Below are positions 1 to 7,466 of a stretch of 10,244 nucleotides of DNA, in pieces. Location of the stretch: NCBI RefSeq assembly GCF_000003605.2, contig NW_003155246.1:69544-79787 (forward strand). Direction: 5' to 3'. The DNA is from Saccoglossus kowalevskii. Taxonomy: Eukaryota > Hemichordata > Enteropneusta > Harrimaniidae. The notes beneath the pieces are model-generated. The model was given only the letters and a program-made list of their open reading frames with translations. It was not told the origin of the DNA and ran no database searches. Position numbers and translations under genes: made by a program. Each line of letters starts with the position of its first letter. Positions within the stretch are counted from its first letter, which is position 1.

Positions 1-255
1 AATGCCATAGCTGTGATGAAGGATGGAAAGAAAGTAGCAAGTTTACGACGTGATGCCTCAGAAGTGCTAGCTCCCGTTATGGATTCACAGTCAGCGAAAT
101 ACTACGTTTTGAAACCAAGGCTAAGTGCTTCAAACCACTCACCAAGGTATGGATCGTTGCAATATTGCAATATTGGATTCATCGTGAATGAAGAGAAAGC
201 AGAACGCGTGCGCCACATGCTGCGTGGTTCATCTTACGTCGTTAAGTTCCAATGA
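1..255 (+). CDS. 3' end of an unidentified ORF, faintly HIRAN-like
   Basis: The frame is open from base 1 to a TGA at 253-255, giving 84 residues with no start codon that must be used, so the 5' part probably lies left of the window. I do not recognise the protein with confidence. The opening N-A-I-A-V-M-K-D-G-K-K-V-A-S-L-R-R-D resembles the start of HIRAN domains (N-A-V-A-V ... D-G ... V-G-x-x-P-R-x), a DNA-end-binding module found in Rad5/HLTF and in many repeated invertebrate genes, but the Gly-His-Val-Pro core is not well kept. A basic, mostly helical tail (E-E-K-A-E-R-V-R-H-M-L) follows and the protein ends in V-V-K-F-Q. It is not a core or linker histone, yet its stop lies 27 nt before a histone-type stem-loop. 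It lies antisense to ADK and left of the last visible ADK exon. It could be a real gene's last exon or part of a repeated element. Confidence 0.45.
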   Translation, partial: NAIAVMKDGKKVASLRRDASEVLAPVMDSQSAKYYVLKPRLSASNHSPRYGSLQYCNIGFIVNEEKAERVRHMLRGSSYVVKFQ

Positions 256-282
256 GTTTTTACGTAAAAACACAAACAAAGC

Positions 283-298
283 GGCCCTTTTCAGGGCC
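283..298 (+). terminator. Replication-dependent histone-type 3' stem-loop
   Basis: GGCCCT (283-288), loop TTTC (289-292) and AGGGCC (293-298) form a perfect 6-bp stem with the 4-nt loop of metazoan histone mRNAs, whose consensus is GGYYYU-UHHH-ARRRCC. The 5' flank (ACAAAGC) and 3' flank (ACCAC) also fit the sequence bound by SLBP. Cleavage would be expected about five bases downstream, near 303. It lies 27 nt past the stop of the upstream ORF, normal spacing for a histone gene. Only the plus strand fits, because the reverse complement would have a GAAA loop. Confidence 0.88.
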
Positions 299-308
299 AC
301 CACACACT

Positions 309-321
309 CCAAAAAGAGAAC
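309..321 (+). promoter_or_regulatory. Histone downstream element (U7 snRNA pairing site), putative
   Basis: The purine-rich stretch CCAAAAAGAGAAC begins 11 nt after the stem-loop. Histone downstream elements that pair with U7 snRNA are purine-rich, typically contain AAAGAG, and sit 10-20 nt past the stem. Together with 283-298 this makes a complete histone-type processing signal. Confidence 0.7.
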
Positions 322-372
322 TACCATAACAAACACACTATTTAAATAAATCGAACGCGTTCGTTTTTGACA

Positions 373-378
373 AATAAA
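373..378 (+). terminator. Possible back-up AATAAA polyadenylation signal
   Basis: AATAAA lies 75 nt after the stem-loop and is followed by a T-rich stretch. A 12-bp palindrome, CGAACGCGTTCG, stands just before it at 352-363. Some histone genes carry a polyadenylation signal behind the stem-loop. In AT-rich DNA the hexamer alone is weak evidence, and TTTATT at 381-386 gives one on the other strand too. Confidence 0.25.
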
Positions 379-509
379 ACTTTATTGTTGACCCTGTTCT
401 TGGCTAAAAATCACCCTGGGCGTTTAACCGAGGATGTCCCCAACATGTAAATTTTGTGAAAACAGGGGTGGGCGCTTGCCCAGGGAGGGGTGCATGCCTG
501 GGGTAATAC

Positions 510-1502
510 GGTAGGTGATTAATAAGCATAAATATTTACCAAAAACTAATTGGTTCTCTGCATAGTTCTCTTTAAAAGTTTCACTAAAACCCTGCTAAAA
601 TCCAAGTCATGGTTCTTTACATATCAGTGGAACATTATGCAAATTAGGTAATTAATATCCAATTAAAACTAATCAGGTTTGTGCAGTGTCCTATGACATC
701 TATGTACTAAGTTTTATTGAAATATGATGATTAGTACTAGAGATATCAGGCAAAAAATTAACTAATTATGCTAATAAGGTAATTAATATGCACAAATATT
801 TACCCAAAAACTAAAAAAAGCTGGTCAATTCTTTCCCAGCAATCAGGGGTCTCCACAGTCCTTAACTGTGTACCAAGTTCATTGAAATGTGATGATTGCT
901 ACTTGAAATATCAAAAGCTGAAAATTAATTAATTATGCAAATTAGGTGATTAATATATACTGATATTACCCTAAAAACTATCAGGTCTGCACAGTGGTTT
1001 CCTATGATATCTATGTATCAAGTGTCATTGAAATGTGATGGTTACTACTTGAAATATCAAAAGCTGAAAATTAATTAATTCATATGTACTGATATTACCC
1101 TAAAAACTATCAGGTTTGTGCAGTGTCCTATGACATCTATGTACCAAGTTTTATTGAAATGTGATGATTAGTACTTGAGATATCAGTGGAAAAGCCAAAA
1201 ATTGATTAATCATTATGCAAATTAGGTAATTAATATTGCGCAGATTTTCACCCCAAACTAATCAAATCTGCGCATTAGTTTGGAGCATCCATGTGCCAGG
1301 TTTCATCAAAATCCAATGAGTGGTTCTTTAGATATCAGTGGAACAGTCATAGAACAGCTAAAAATCAGCTAATTATCATGCAAATTAGGTAATTGATATG
1401 TATGGATTTTTACCAAAACCTAATCAAATCTGGGCATTGGCCCAGAGCACCAAGTTTCATCAAAAATAAATGTATGGTTTCTTGAGATATCAGTGGATAG
1501 AG
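510..1502. repeat. Degenerate tandem array, about seven units of 120-165 bp
   Basis: Units start near 510, 638, 771, 938, 1081, 1218 and 1381. A unit reads roughly CAAATTAGGTAATTAATATG, then a TACC-AAAACTAATCA segment, a GTGCAGTGTCCTATGACATC segment, AAGTTTTATTGAAATGTGATG, and GAGATATCAGTGGA, and closes with AATTATG. Units 4 and 5 are the most alike; units 1, 6 and 7 belong to a second subtype with GGTTCTTTAGATATCAGTGG. No reading frame is kept. The exact octamer ATGCAAAT occurs at 637-644, 935-942, 1215-1222 and 1378-1385. The array probably lies in a distal ADK intron, or past the gene. Confidence 0.8.
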
Positions 1503-2673
1503 ATGACAAATTTAACACCAAAAAGACGTTGAAAACTGCATTTGTTAATTATTCAGTGAAAATGCACAAACACAGAATGGCAGATTAGACTTCACTTCTT
1601 TGTTGGTGAAACTGATGGTTCATTGCGTGTTTTTGCCATTCTACACAAAACATTGCGAACTTTGCGTGGTTTGTACTTGTCTACTTCAGTATTTGAGGTC
1701 CTGAGAATTATATGATAATGTTTTGTATTTCATCTCAGACCACTAATAAACAGCCTGGCAATGCTATAGTTTAGAGGTGTCAATCTGCCTAATCCCGGCA
1801 AACGTGTTTCTCTGTTATGCTGGTGACTCACGCTTTGCTGAATGGCGAGTATACACATCGGAAATCCTTAGCCTTGTGTGCATTTTAGTCATTTTCTGTG
1901 TTAAGTTGAGTTCAGATCATGAAAGAGTTTTACGTTGACTTGCATATAGTTCGATTTTTCTAAGATAGTTCATGTCACCATGTTTACAACAAAGCTGGTC
2001 TTATGTTATTATATTTCGCTGATCATGTATTAAAAAGCCTTTGAAAATGTGATACATTAGGGCTAAACTGTACCAGTCAACTAAACCAAAATTCATATAA
2101 ATTCGGTCTTGAAATAGTACCGACGTGATGTTTTGATTTTGCACATGTGTGTAGCAATGCTGCGTCAAGAGAATGCTCATTACTTACTTCCACCTGAATT
2201 ATTTCCACTGATATTGAATTTTATACTTTCTGTTTTATTTTTACCCAGACCTGTTTTATGAATGTCTGTGGGCGAAAATCACTAACGTAAGGAAAATATG
2301 TTTCTTGTGAAGTTGTGTGACTTCATTGTTTATAAGATTAAAACATTATCGCAAAATTAAACCCGATACACATGTTAGATCAAAACCAATCTGTTCATTA
2401 GTGGTCTGAGATTTTATGAACAAATTTTTAAAAATGTAGAAACCAAAAAAGCGATATTCTATGCTATTGTGAGATAGAAACGTCAATCACGTTTATTCCA
2501 GAGCAGCAAACAAACAGCTACATGCACCACCATAGGCGAGTTAGTAACACAGTGCTGTAATTAATTCAACTACAGACTGTATCAGCAATGCAGAATGCTA
2601 GAAAAAACACAAAATATAATAAACATTGTTTCACACAAAACCCACTCATTTACAGTCAACATAATTGTATCAC
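1503..2673. other. ADK: Non-coding stretch, probably ADK intron
   Basis: No exon, RNA gene or protein similarity could be recognised on either strand. The sequence is AT-rich and stop-dense. A short inverted pair, AGAATGGCA near 1576 and TGCCATTCT near 1633, could form a hairpin. The only larger structure is the inverted-repeat pair at 1734-1753 and 2391-2410. The next ADK exon, expected to encode the F-P-V ... GAGD region, was looked for on the minus strand and not found. Confidence 0.5.
1734..2410. repeat. Candidate 677-bp element bounded by 20-bp inverted repeats
   Basis: CTCAGACCACTAATAAACAG at 1734-1753 is inverted at 2391-2410 with one mismatch (CTCAGACCACTAATGAACAG on the minus strand). 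A match this long in a 700-bp stretch is unlikely by chance, so a non-autonomous DNA element is possible. No convincing target-site duplication is visible beside the repeats and there is no ORF inside. Confidence 0.35.
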
Positions 2674-2788
2674 CTTTTGCAACCAATACTGGATCTGTTC
2701 CCTGAGTTATAACAACAATACGTGATTTCTTGTCATTCTTCTTTGGGAGGGAACACATTTTCAGAGCTATCTCCTTAACGTTCTCCGT
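2674..2788 (-). CDS. ADK: Adenosine kinase, internal exon (T-E-N-V-K-E-I ... V-L-V-A-K)
   Basis: This 115-nt exon encodes 38 residues plus one base, from T-E-N-V-K-E-I-A-L-K to D-P-V-L-V-A-K. Animal ADK has the same order here: T-K-D-I-K-E-I-A, a lysine-rich spacer near K-K-N-D-K-K-S-R, then the buried strand and turn V-V-I-T-Q-G preceding the ATP-site region. The acceptor is ATACTTCTAG|ACG and the donor AAAAG|GTGATA, leaving phase 1. It follows the 36-nt exon at 4496-4531 across a 1.7-kb intron. Reading past the donor gives residues without ADK similarity, which supports the boundary. The following exons, including the GAGD catalytic loop, are not visible and should lie left of the window. 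ADK is a PfkB-family enzyme that phosphorylates adenosine with ATP to give AMP. Confidence 0.88.
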
Positions 2789-4495
2789 CTAGAAGTATAA
2801 AATATAACATTACTCACCCACTGTGTTATTATATATTCAGGCCTTCAATATGATCCTTGATATTTTGGTGGTTTGGAAAAATGGTTGTAATTCATAATTG
2901 GGGCAACAGTTTGAGACACCTGTGATATTATCACTCTTGCGCAAATACCTTATTTGTTCTATTAGAATCTTGCACATTGGTAAAAGTAAGTAATATTTTC
3001 CAATTTTTGGTTTATAAGATGTACTCAAATAGAATAGTATATTTCAGATCACACTTGCATTCACATGAAAGCTGAATATCATTTTTTTCATTATCAGGTA
3101 ATAATTCATGTGGTCTCAAGGCCGACCATATACGGCCATCCCCTTCAAACCCATGTTAGGGAAAGCTGTCTTTGACTGAGCCAAGAAGCTGGATCCATTA
3201 TTCAGCATTCCTATAACAATATTTACCATGGAAACACAGAGCATGCACTGCTGTGTTTGAAATTATAGACAGTGAATACAGGTTTGTAGTGGGAATTCTG
3301 CCAAGGTATAATGGTGTGGCAACAGCTGAATTAATGAATTCAAGTCTACTTGGGAAACAAACATCAGACCTGAATACCACTCTTTAATATTGACCTAAAA
3401 CTTTGATAGAAAACGATGCATAGAGAATCGTGGACAAATGTCATAGATAAATGCCCAATACCTGACATGAACAATGCAACAGATACATGCAGATTATACC
3501 AGAAATAAAGAGTTGAGCACTTAGATATATGTAATGCTTATGTTTTTTTGAAAGTCTACCTTCCTCAGGAAGCAGGCACATCAAAATTAAGTTTCTTATT
3601 GTTATTTCAGTGGTTAAAGTTTTCCAGTCTATGTATCATTAATGTCGATATGGCCTAAATGCTTAATATTCTGCTTCACAAACAGTTTCCAATGATAAAA
3701 ACATGCACATGTTTTGTAGTGCAGCCAAAGTATCCCAGAATTTTGAATGCGGATGATGCCGAACACACCACAGAAACATTTTATAATCTTTGGGGCATTG
3801 ACTGAAAATCTGCTGTAACATGACATAAAATTAGTCATTATTGGAAGATGCACTATGCATTTAAATGCAAATTGTCCAAATGACGTTCAATAGAACATTA
3901 TATTTTTTGATTAGGATTCATGATGCCTAAATTAGAATACAGATATTTCACATACCGTATTTTTCTTCAATTAGACTCCACTTCGTTACACTTTCATTTC
4001 ATGGTGGCGCTTATTTGTGGTTAAATTTGGGCAACTTTGTTTCAAATGACGCTTATTTCAAGCACGCTCTAGTAACCTGTTCCCCAAGCCATTGTTCTTC
4101 TTTATTCTCCTACAGTAGCAGTGAGGGACTTCTGTGATGGTGTCTATCACTACTAACCGGTAACTGGTAGTAGATCCGCCAGCACCCAATTCACGATCAA
4201 TGCATGCCAAAATTTCAACTCTGTCTAGTGCTTAATTGGGGTGTAAAATACGATGTTTTTGTGGCATTGGCGCCTACTTGAAAGTGGTGCTTAACTGAAG
4301 ACAAATAAGGTAGTCTGTTTTCCAGTTCACTTTAATTTTACCACATTTATTATGCTTTAGATGGGCAAAAAAAAGAGGCTCACACCTGGTAAATTTGAAG
4401 ACACTTTCAGCTGGCTAACATTTTGCAGTTGATTAGCAAAGATAGAACACAAGTTAGTTGTCAACATATTGGTGTTATACATTCAAAATACTCAC
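2789..4495 (-). other. ADK: ADK intron with one MITE
   Basis: This is the 1.7-kb intron between the micro-exon and the T-E-N-V-K-E-I exon, with donor GTGAG at 4495-4491 and acceptor CTAG at 2792-2789. Apart from the inverted-repeat element at 3953-4312 I see only AT-rich sequence. A small perfect hairpin, GGCCG-accatata-CGGCC, stands near 3120-3136. Short ORFs here have no recognisable similarity. Confidence 0.75.
3953..4312. mobile_element. MITE, about 360 bp, with TA flanks
   Basis: The left end TACCGTATTTTTCTTCAATT and the inverted right end TACCTTATTTGTCTTCAGTT match at about 25 of 31 positions through ...CCACTT. If the outer TA is the target duplication, the inverted repeats start CCGTATTT and CCTTATTT. 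Subterminal copies of a G-Y-G-C-T-T-A-W-T-T motif (near 4014, 4050, 4230 and 4290) point inward and outward, as in many invertebrate MITEs. No ORF is present, so it is non-autonomous. The TA duplication suggests a Tc1/mariner-like or similar TA-targeting transposase, but the family cannot be fixed by eye. Confidence 0.65.
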
Positions 4496-4531
4496 CTCAA
4501 AATTTTGTTCTTTAGAAAAAGTTGCTGCTTC
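4496..4531 (-). CDS. ADK: Adenosine kinase, 36-nt micro-exon (E-A-A-T-F-S-K-E-Q-N-F-E)
   Basis: Twelve codons read E-A-A-T-F-S-K-E-Q-N-F-E, matching the E-A-A-T-F-A-R-E-Q-G-F-E segment of vertebrate ADK. Acceptor TTTATAG|GAA and donor GAG|GTGAGT are canonical, and both introns are phase 0, so the exon fits exactly between G-N-E-T (exon 7761-7931) and T-E-N-V-K-E-I (exon 2674-2788). Its first codon supplies the last residue of the PfkB NxxE motif (N-E-T-E), which takes part in magnesium and phosphate binding in this family. It is too small for ordinary ORF finding and was located from the neighbouring exons. Skipping it would keep the frame but lose that glutamate. Confidence 0.9.
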
Positions 4532-5142
4532 CTATAAATTAAATAGAATTGAGAGTACCCAAGGATTTCATATTCGTGCAAGGATATTGATGTTTTTAAC
4601 ACACACAAAGTGTGTAAAGAGTAAGTGAATTATATGATATATCAGTTTATGTCCGAGAGACAGGTGAGGCGGGAAACACTGAAACACCAAAGTGAACATT
4701 TTCAAACGTTGCTTGAACATTTTTATAATGAATATTAGAACATGTCTAACATGTTTGGAAAGAGCAATCTAGACATCTGTTACTTCTTGAATTTGAACAC
4801 ATTTGAAGTTTGAATATTTTAACATTGATAGATTTTATATTCCAAAAGTTTTTCAGACAGAAAAATTATGATAATGTTAACAATTTAGAAAATAATATTT
4901 ATTTGAAAGTAAATATAGTTGTAGCTTCTCTGCCAAAGCTGTTTACAAGTTCAAAATGTGGTCAACATACAAAAAAAAGGTATGAGCATACCCCCTTTGA
5001 GAAACTGTTAATTATTTATATTCAATATACTAAGAACTACCTTAATAAATGTAGTCATTATATATTAAACATGTATTCAATATTTTTGTTACTCAATTTG
5101 GGCAATAAAAACAGATTTTTTTTTTACTACACTTCAGTTTTG
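4532..5142 (-). other. ADK: AT-rich ADK intron, left part
   Basis: This is the acceptor-side part of the 3.2-kb ADK intron. It is strongly AT-rich. A plus-strand frame open from 4810 to 5145 begins with TTG and is rich in Asn, Lys, Ile, Leu and Phe, as expected of unselected AT-rich DNA. I see no protein similarity or RNA gene. Confidence 0.6.
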
Positions 5143-5342
5143 TAGGCCTAAAAAAATTATTCTGTTCAGGTGCAGGACAAACTTTTTTTCAAATTCGTCA
5201 TTGCACAGCGCCCTCTGTTGAAGAATTGTATAAATCTGCAAAATATGTGTGCCGTCAAGTATTTTAGGGAAAGAAACACACAAGCCTCTTTTTGAGAAAA
5301 AAAAAACAATCTGACCAGAAACTTTTTTTTTTGCGAGGCCTA
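5143..5342. mobile_element. Possible 200-bp MITE with TAGGCCT ends
   Basis: TAGGCCTaaaAAAAA...CTGtTCAG at the left and, inverted, TAGGCCTcgcAAAAAAAAA...CTGgTCAG at the right align over about 30 bp. The A-runs make part of the match cheap, so the core evidence is TAGGCCT and CTG-TCAG at matching spacing. Outer TA could be the target duplication. It has no coding capacity. Confidence 0.35.
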
Positions 5343-5444
5343 ATAAACATGTTCACATTACTTTTGAAACTTTAAAGTGATGTAAAATTTTGATACACAC
5401 AAACACGTATAATGAAATAAGACAAAACATTCACACCAAAGTAC

Positions 5445-5453
5445 GTCTTTTAC
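5445..5453 (+). repeat. Target-site duplication, left copy
   Basis: GTCTTTTAC directly precedes the left inverted repeat (TACCCCAGGCGCT). The identical nine bases follow the right inverted repeat at 7704-7712. Because the ends are partly palindromic (GTA/TAC), 7-bp (TCTTTTA) or 5-bp (CTTTT) duplications with longer inverted repeats are equally consistent. Confidence 0.8.
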
Positions 5454-5545
5454 TACCCCAGGCGCTGGAGGTTGTAATGTTCCACTCGCCCGGTAGGATA
5501 ATGCTATACAAACAACACTCCAGTCTGACTGCTATCGAAACTGAG
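5454..5545 (+). repeat. Left terminal inverted repeat (92 bp)
   Basis: It runs TACCCCAGGCGCT ... GTTGTAATGTTCCAC ... GGTAGGATAATGCTA ... CTCCAGTCTGACTGCTATC ... ACTGAG and pairs with 7583-7703. About five substitutions separate the arms. Compared with the right arm it lacks 29 bp between two GCCCG copies. Confidence 0.85.
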
Positions 5546-5726
5546 TGCGCCATTCATAAAATAAATGTAGCGCTGATTGGGTGACGCGAGTGTCAATCAA
5601 ACGCCCACTCTATAGCAAATGTCGTAAACAAAATCACCTGACTGGCGCCATTTTCAGTTCTCGGGGTCAGCATGCGTCTCTGTTTAGACTCTTGTGTGTA
5701 ACTGTTCATAACGTGAAAATTTGGCC
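5546..5726 (+). promoter_or_regulatory. Promoter-like segment and 5' UTR of the RecQ-like fragment
   Basis: This stretch between the left inverted repeat and the RecQ-like ATG is less AT-rich than its surroundings. It holds an inverted CCAAT box (GATTGG, 5575-5580), a weak TATA-like TATAGCAAAT (5611-5620), and GGCGCCATTTT (5644-5654), which resembles E2F/YY1-type start-site motifs. The order and spacing suit a promoter for a start near 5650, but no start site can be proved from sequence. Confidence 0.4.
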
Positions 5727-5868
5727 ATGATTGCTAGGGAAAAGCTGAAATTAGCCTTAAAGACTATTTTAGAAGACATTCCTGGTGTGCCATCTCTCAA
5801 AGATGAACAGTTTATGGCAATTGAAAAGATTGTAAACCGCTGTGACACTGTTGCGTTTTTGCTGACTA
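5727..5868 (+). pseudogene. RecQ-like DNA helicase, first-exon fragment
   Basis: From ATG at 5727 the frame gives 47 residues that end L-K-D-E-Q-F-M-A-I-E-K-I-V then C-D-T-V-A-F-L-L-T. This lines up with the RecQ entry motif (L-K-x-E-Q-x-x-A-I ... D-V-x-V-x-L-P-T-G-x-G-K-S), where the gene should run on into Walker A. Instead the frame continues S-N-H-V-Y-S-V-L-Q without helicase character to a stop at 5943-5945. A GT (5869-5870, A|GTAATC) exactly at the divergence suggests an intron donor in phase 1, so this is probably exon 1 copied with its intron start. No further RecQ exon follows before the LINE, so no helicase can be made here. The usual Pro of L-P-T is Leu. It lies inside the TIR element, antisense to ADK. 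Confidence 0.6.
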
Positions 5869-6231
5869 GTAATCATGTTTATTCTGTTTTGCAACATATA
5901 TCAATTTCCTTTGACAAAATTGCCGTCAATCCGCCAAAACCGTGATTTCGTATTTTTTTAAGATTATCACAAGAGCAAATTAATAATGATAAAAGCAAAA
6001 TAATATCCAATGCACGCGATTAATTACGCTGGTCCATAAAATAACTCCAGTCTGACACGAGAAACTTCAAACAAGTTTGTCATGAACTAAATCCAGATCG
6101 TGGTAGAAAACTGTATGACACAAAAATAACTCTCAAATGAATTCAACCACTTACGATCAATGACAGCGCTAAGGAAACTGGGATAAAAACACCAACATGA
6201 TCAATGTTGATTTCCCCCGCCATCTCCCATA
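5869..6231. other. Non-coding interior of the transposon
   Basis: AT-rich sequence, perhaps the start of the RecQ-like gene's intron 1. No second exon is visible. A 13-bp copy of part of the inverted repeat, ACTCCAGTCTGAC, recurs at 6044-6056 in direct orientation relative to the left arm (5516-5528). Confidence 0.5.
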
Positions 6232-6252
6232 TAGTAGTATAGTAGTAGTAGT
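6229..6252 (-). repeat. ACT-type microsatellite at the LINE 3' end
   Basis: The plus strand reads ATATAGTAGTATAGTAGTAGTAG, that is ACTACTACTAC-TATACTACTATAT on the LINE strand. Its position right after the LINE 3' UTR marks the retrotransposon's 3' terminus. Confidence 0.6.
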
Positions 6253-7466
6253 CCAGAGTTTTAAATCCGGTTTGGTCCCCGAAGACGAGGGTGGCCGGAT
6301 TCACCTTAAACTAGTGGCAATCGCTCTTACCCCCTCCCTCCACTTTGCACGATTTAAAACATCCCTCATCCTCATCCCAACCTTCCCACTCTCCTCCTCC
6401 ACTTGCATCTTCCACGTCTTCTTTGGCCTTCCCCTTTTCCTTGGACCACTCACCTCTAAATCAAGGGCCCTTCTTAATACATGCCCATCCTCCCTCAGCA
6501 CATGCCCATACCAACGTACCCCATTTGCCTTCGCCAACCCATCTACCGCTTCATTCAAACCCAACATCTGCATCAAGTTCTTAGTTAACTTTCTGTCCAT
6601 CAACTTCACCCCACACATCACTCTCATCATCGCTCTCTCTGTCCTCCTTAAAATACCCAGCTCATTTTCACTCAAACACCATGTCTCGCTCCCATACAGC
6701 AATGCTGATCTCACACAACTCTTATAAACTATTCCTTTCATCTCCAAGGGAAATCTCTTCCCATATAGTAGCTCTCCACATTCCCTAAACTTGACCCAAG
6801 CAAACCTTGCTCTAGCTGTCACAGCCTTGTCCCCCAGGTATGTAAACTCCTTCACTGACTCAACCTCATCACACAACTTTTCTTCCTGTTCCACCACCCT
6901 TCCAACTCCATTCTTACATCTTCCACACGCAAAATCCCTTGCCAATCTTTGGGTCACCCTCTTTATCTTTGCACATCTCCCATGTATCCACTTCCCACAT
7001 TTCACACACCGCACTGAATTTGCCTTTACCCTCTTTCCACACATGCCACATGGGTCAACCTTACTCACCAAGGCTTTCTCCTCTGTCCCACTCACCATCA
7101 CTTTTGTCTTTCCCAGATTTACCTTCAAACCCTTACTCTCAAATGCTTTTTTCCATTTCAGAAACTTCTCCCTCAATCTCTCCATTGTGTCATCCATCAA
7201 GACCAAGTCATCAGCATACAACATCTCTCTCATCAACCCTTCTCTTGCACTCTCTGTAACTACATCAATGATAACTGCAAATATCAATGGTGATAGTACA
7301 GAGCCTTGATACACCCCACCTTCACCTCAAACTCCTCTGACAACTCCGATCCTACTCTAACTCTTGTCTTTGCTCCTATATACAAACTCATCACTGCTCT
7401 TACCATTGTCTCTGGTATACCTCTCTTCCGCATTGCCCACTCCATCACCTTCCTCGGGACTCTATA
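6232..7466 (-). mobile_element. 5'-truncated RTE-like LINE
   Basis: This is a minus-strand non-LTR retrotransposon remnant. Its 3' end (left) is a short ACT/ACTAT microsatellite at about 6229-6252, preceded by a 3' UTR of about 50 bp that begins after the ORF stop at 6301-6303; RTE-type elements commonly end in such short simple repeats. At the right it breaks off within reverse transcriptase motif A, just before R-V-P-R, so the endonuclease and the first catalytic Asp are missing. 5' truncation is usual for LINEs. It sits inside the TIR element and probably inserted into it or its parent later. No clear LINE target duplication is visible. Confidence 0.8.
6301..7466 (-). pseudogene. Reverse transcriptase with PHD-like zinc finger (RTE-like), broken
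   Basis: A 337-codon frame (7314 to 6301) starts inside the Q-G-S-V-L-S-P motif. It carries the catalytic Y-A-D-D (residues 33-36) and then G-L-K-V-N-L-G-K-T-K-V-M. A C4HC3 PHD-like finger follows (Cys 89, 92, 103, 106, His 111, Cys 114, 130, 133). The C-terminal part has L-L-Y-G-S-E-T-W (206-212), R-W-Y-G-H-V-L (267-273) and R-G-R-P-K-K-T-W (294-301), as in RTE-like LINEs. Upstream codons (7466-7315, R-V-P-R-K-V-M-E-W ... E-F-E-V-K-V-G) are in another frame: one G is missing from the run at 7313-7316. About a dozen residues also seem absent after Y-L-G-D (residue 162) compared with relatives I remember. The ORF is therefore a dead fragment. Reverse complements of it give long spurious plus-strand frames. 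Confidence 0.85.

Noticed and set aside
283-298. Bacterial rho-independent terminator
   Set aside because: The stem-loop lacks a following T-run and matches the histone consensus in stem, loop and flanks, in a clearly animal sequence.
2837-3853. Minus-strand frames of 60-74 codons
   Set aside because: No similarity, no splice logic with ADK, and they lie in the intron between two confirmed exons.
4810-5145. 111-codon plus-strand frame
   Set aside because: It starts with TTG, has AT-driven composition, no domain, and lies in an ADK intron.
5390-5584. 64-codon plus-strand frame
   Set aside because: It crosses the target duplication and left inverted repeat of the transposon, so it is a chance frame.
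5946-6231. A second RecQ-like exon with Walker A (G-K-S)
   Set aside because: All frames were scanned for a G-x-G-K-S run after a plausible acceptor and none was seen.
6197-7309. Plus-strand frames of 172-176 codons rich in Ser, Pro and His
   Set aside because: They are the complement of the LINE reverse transcriptase, whose minus-strand frame has clear motifs.
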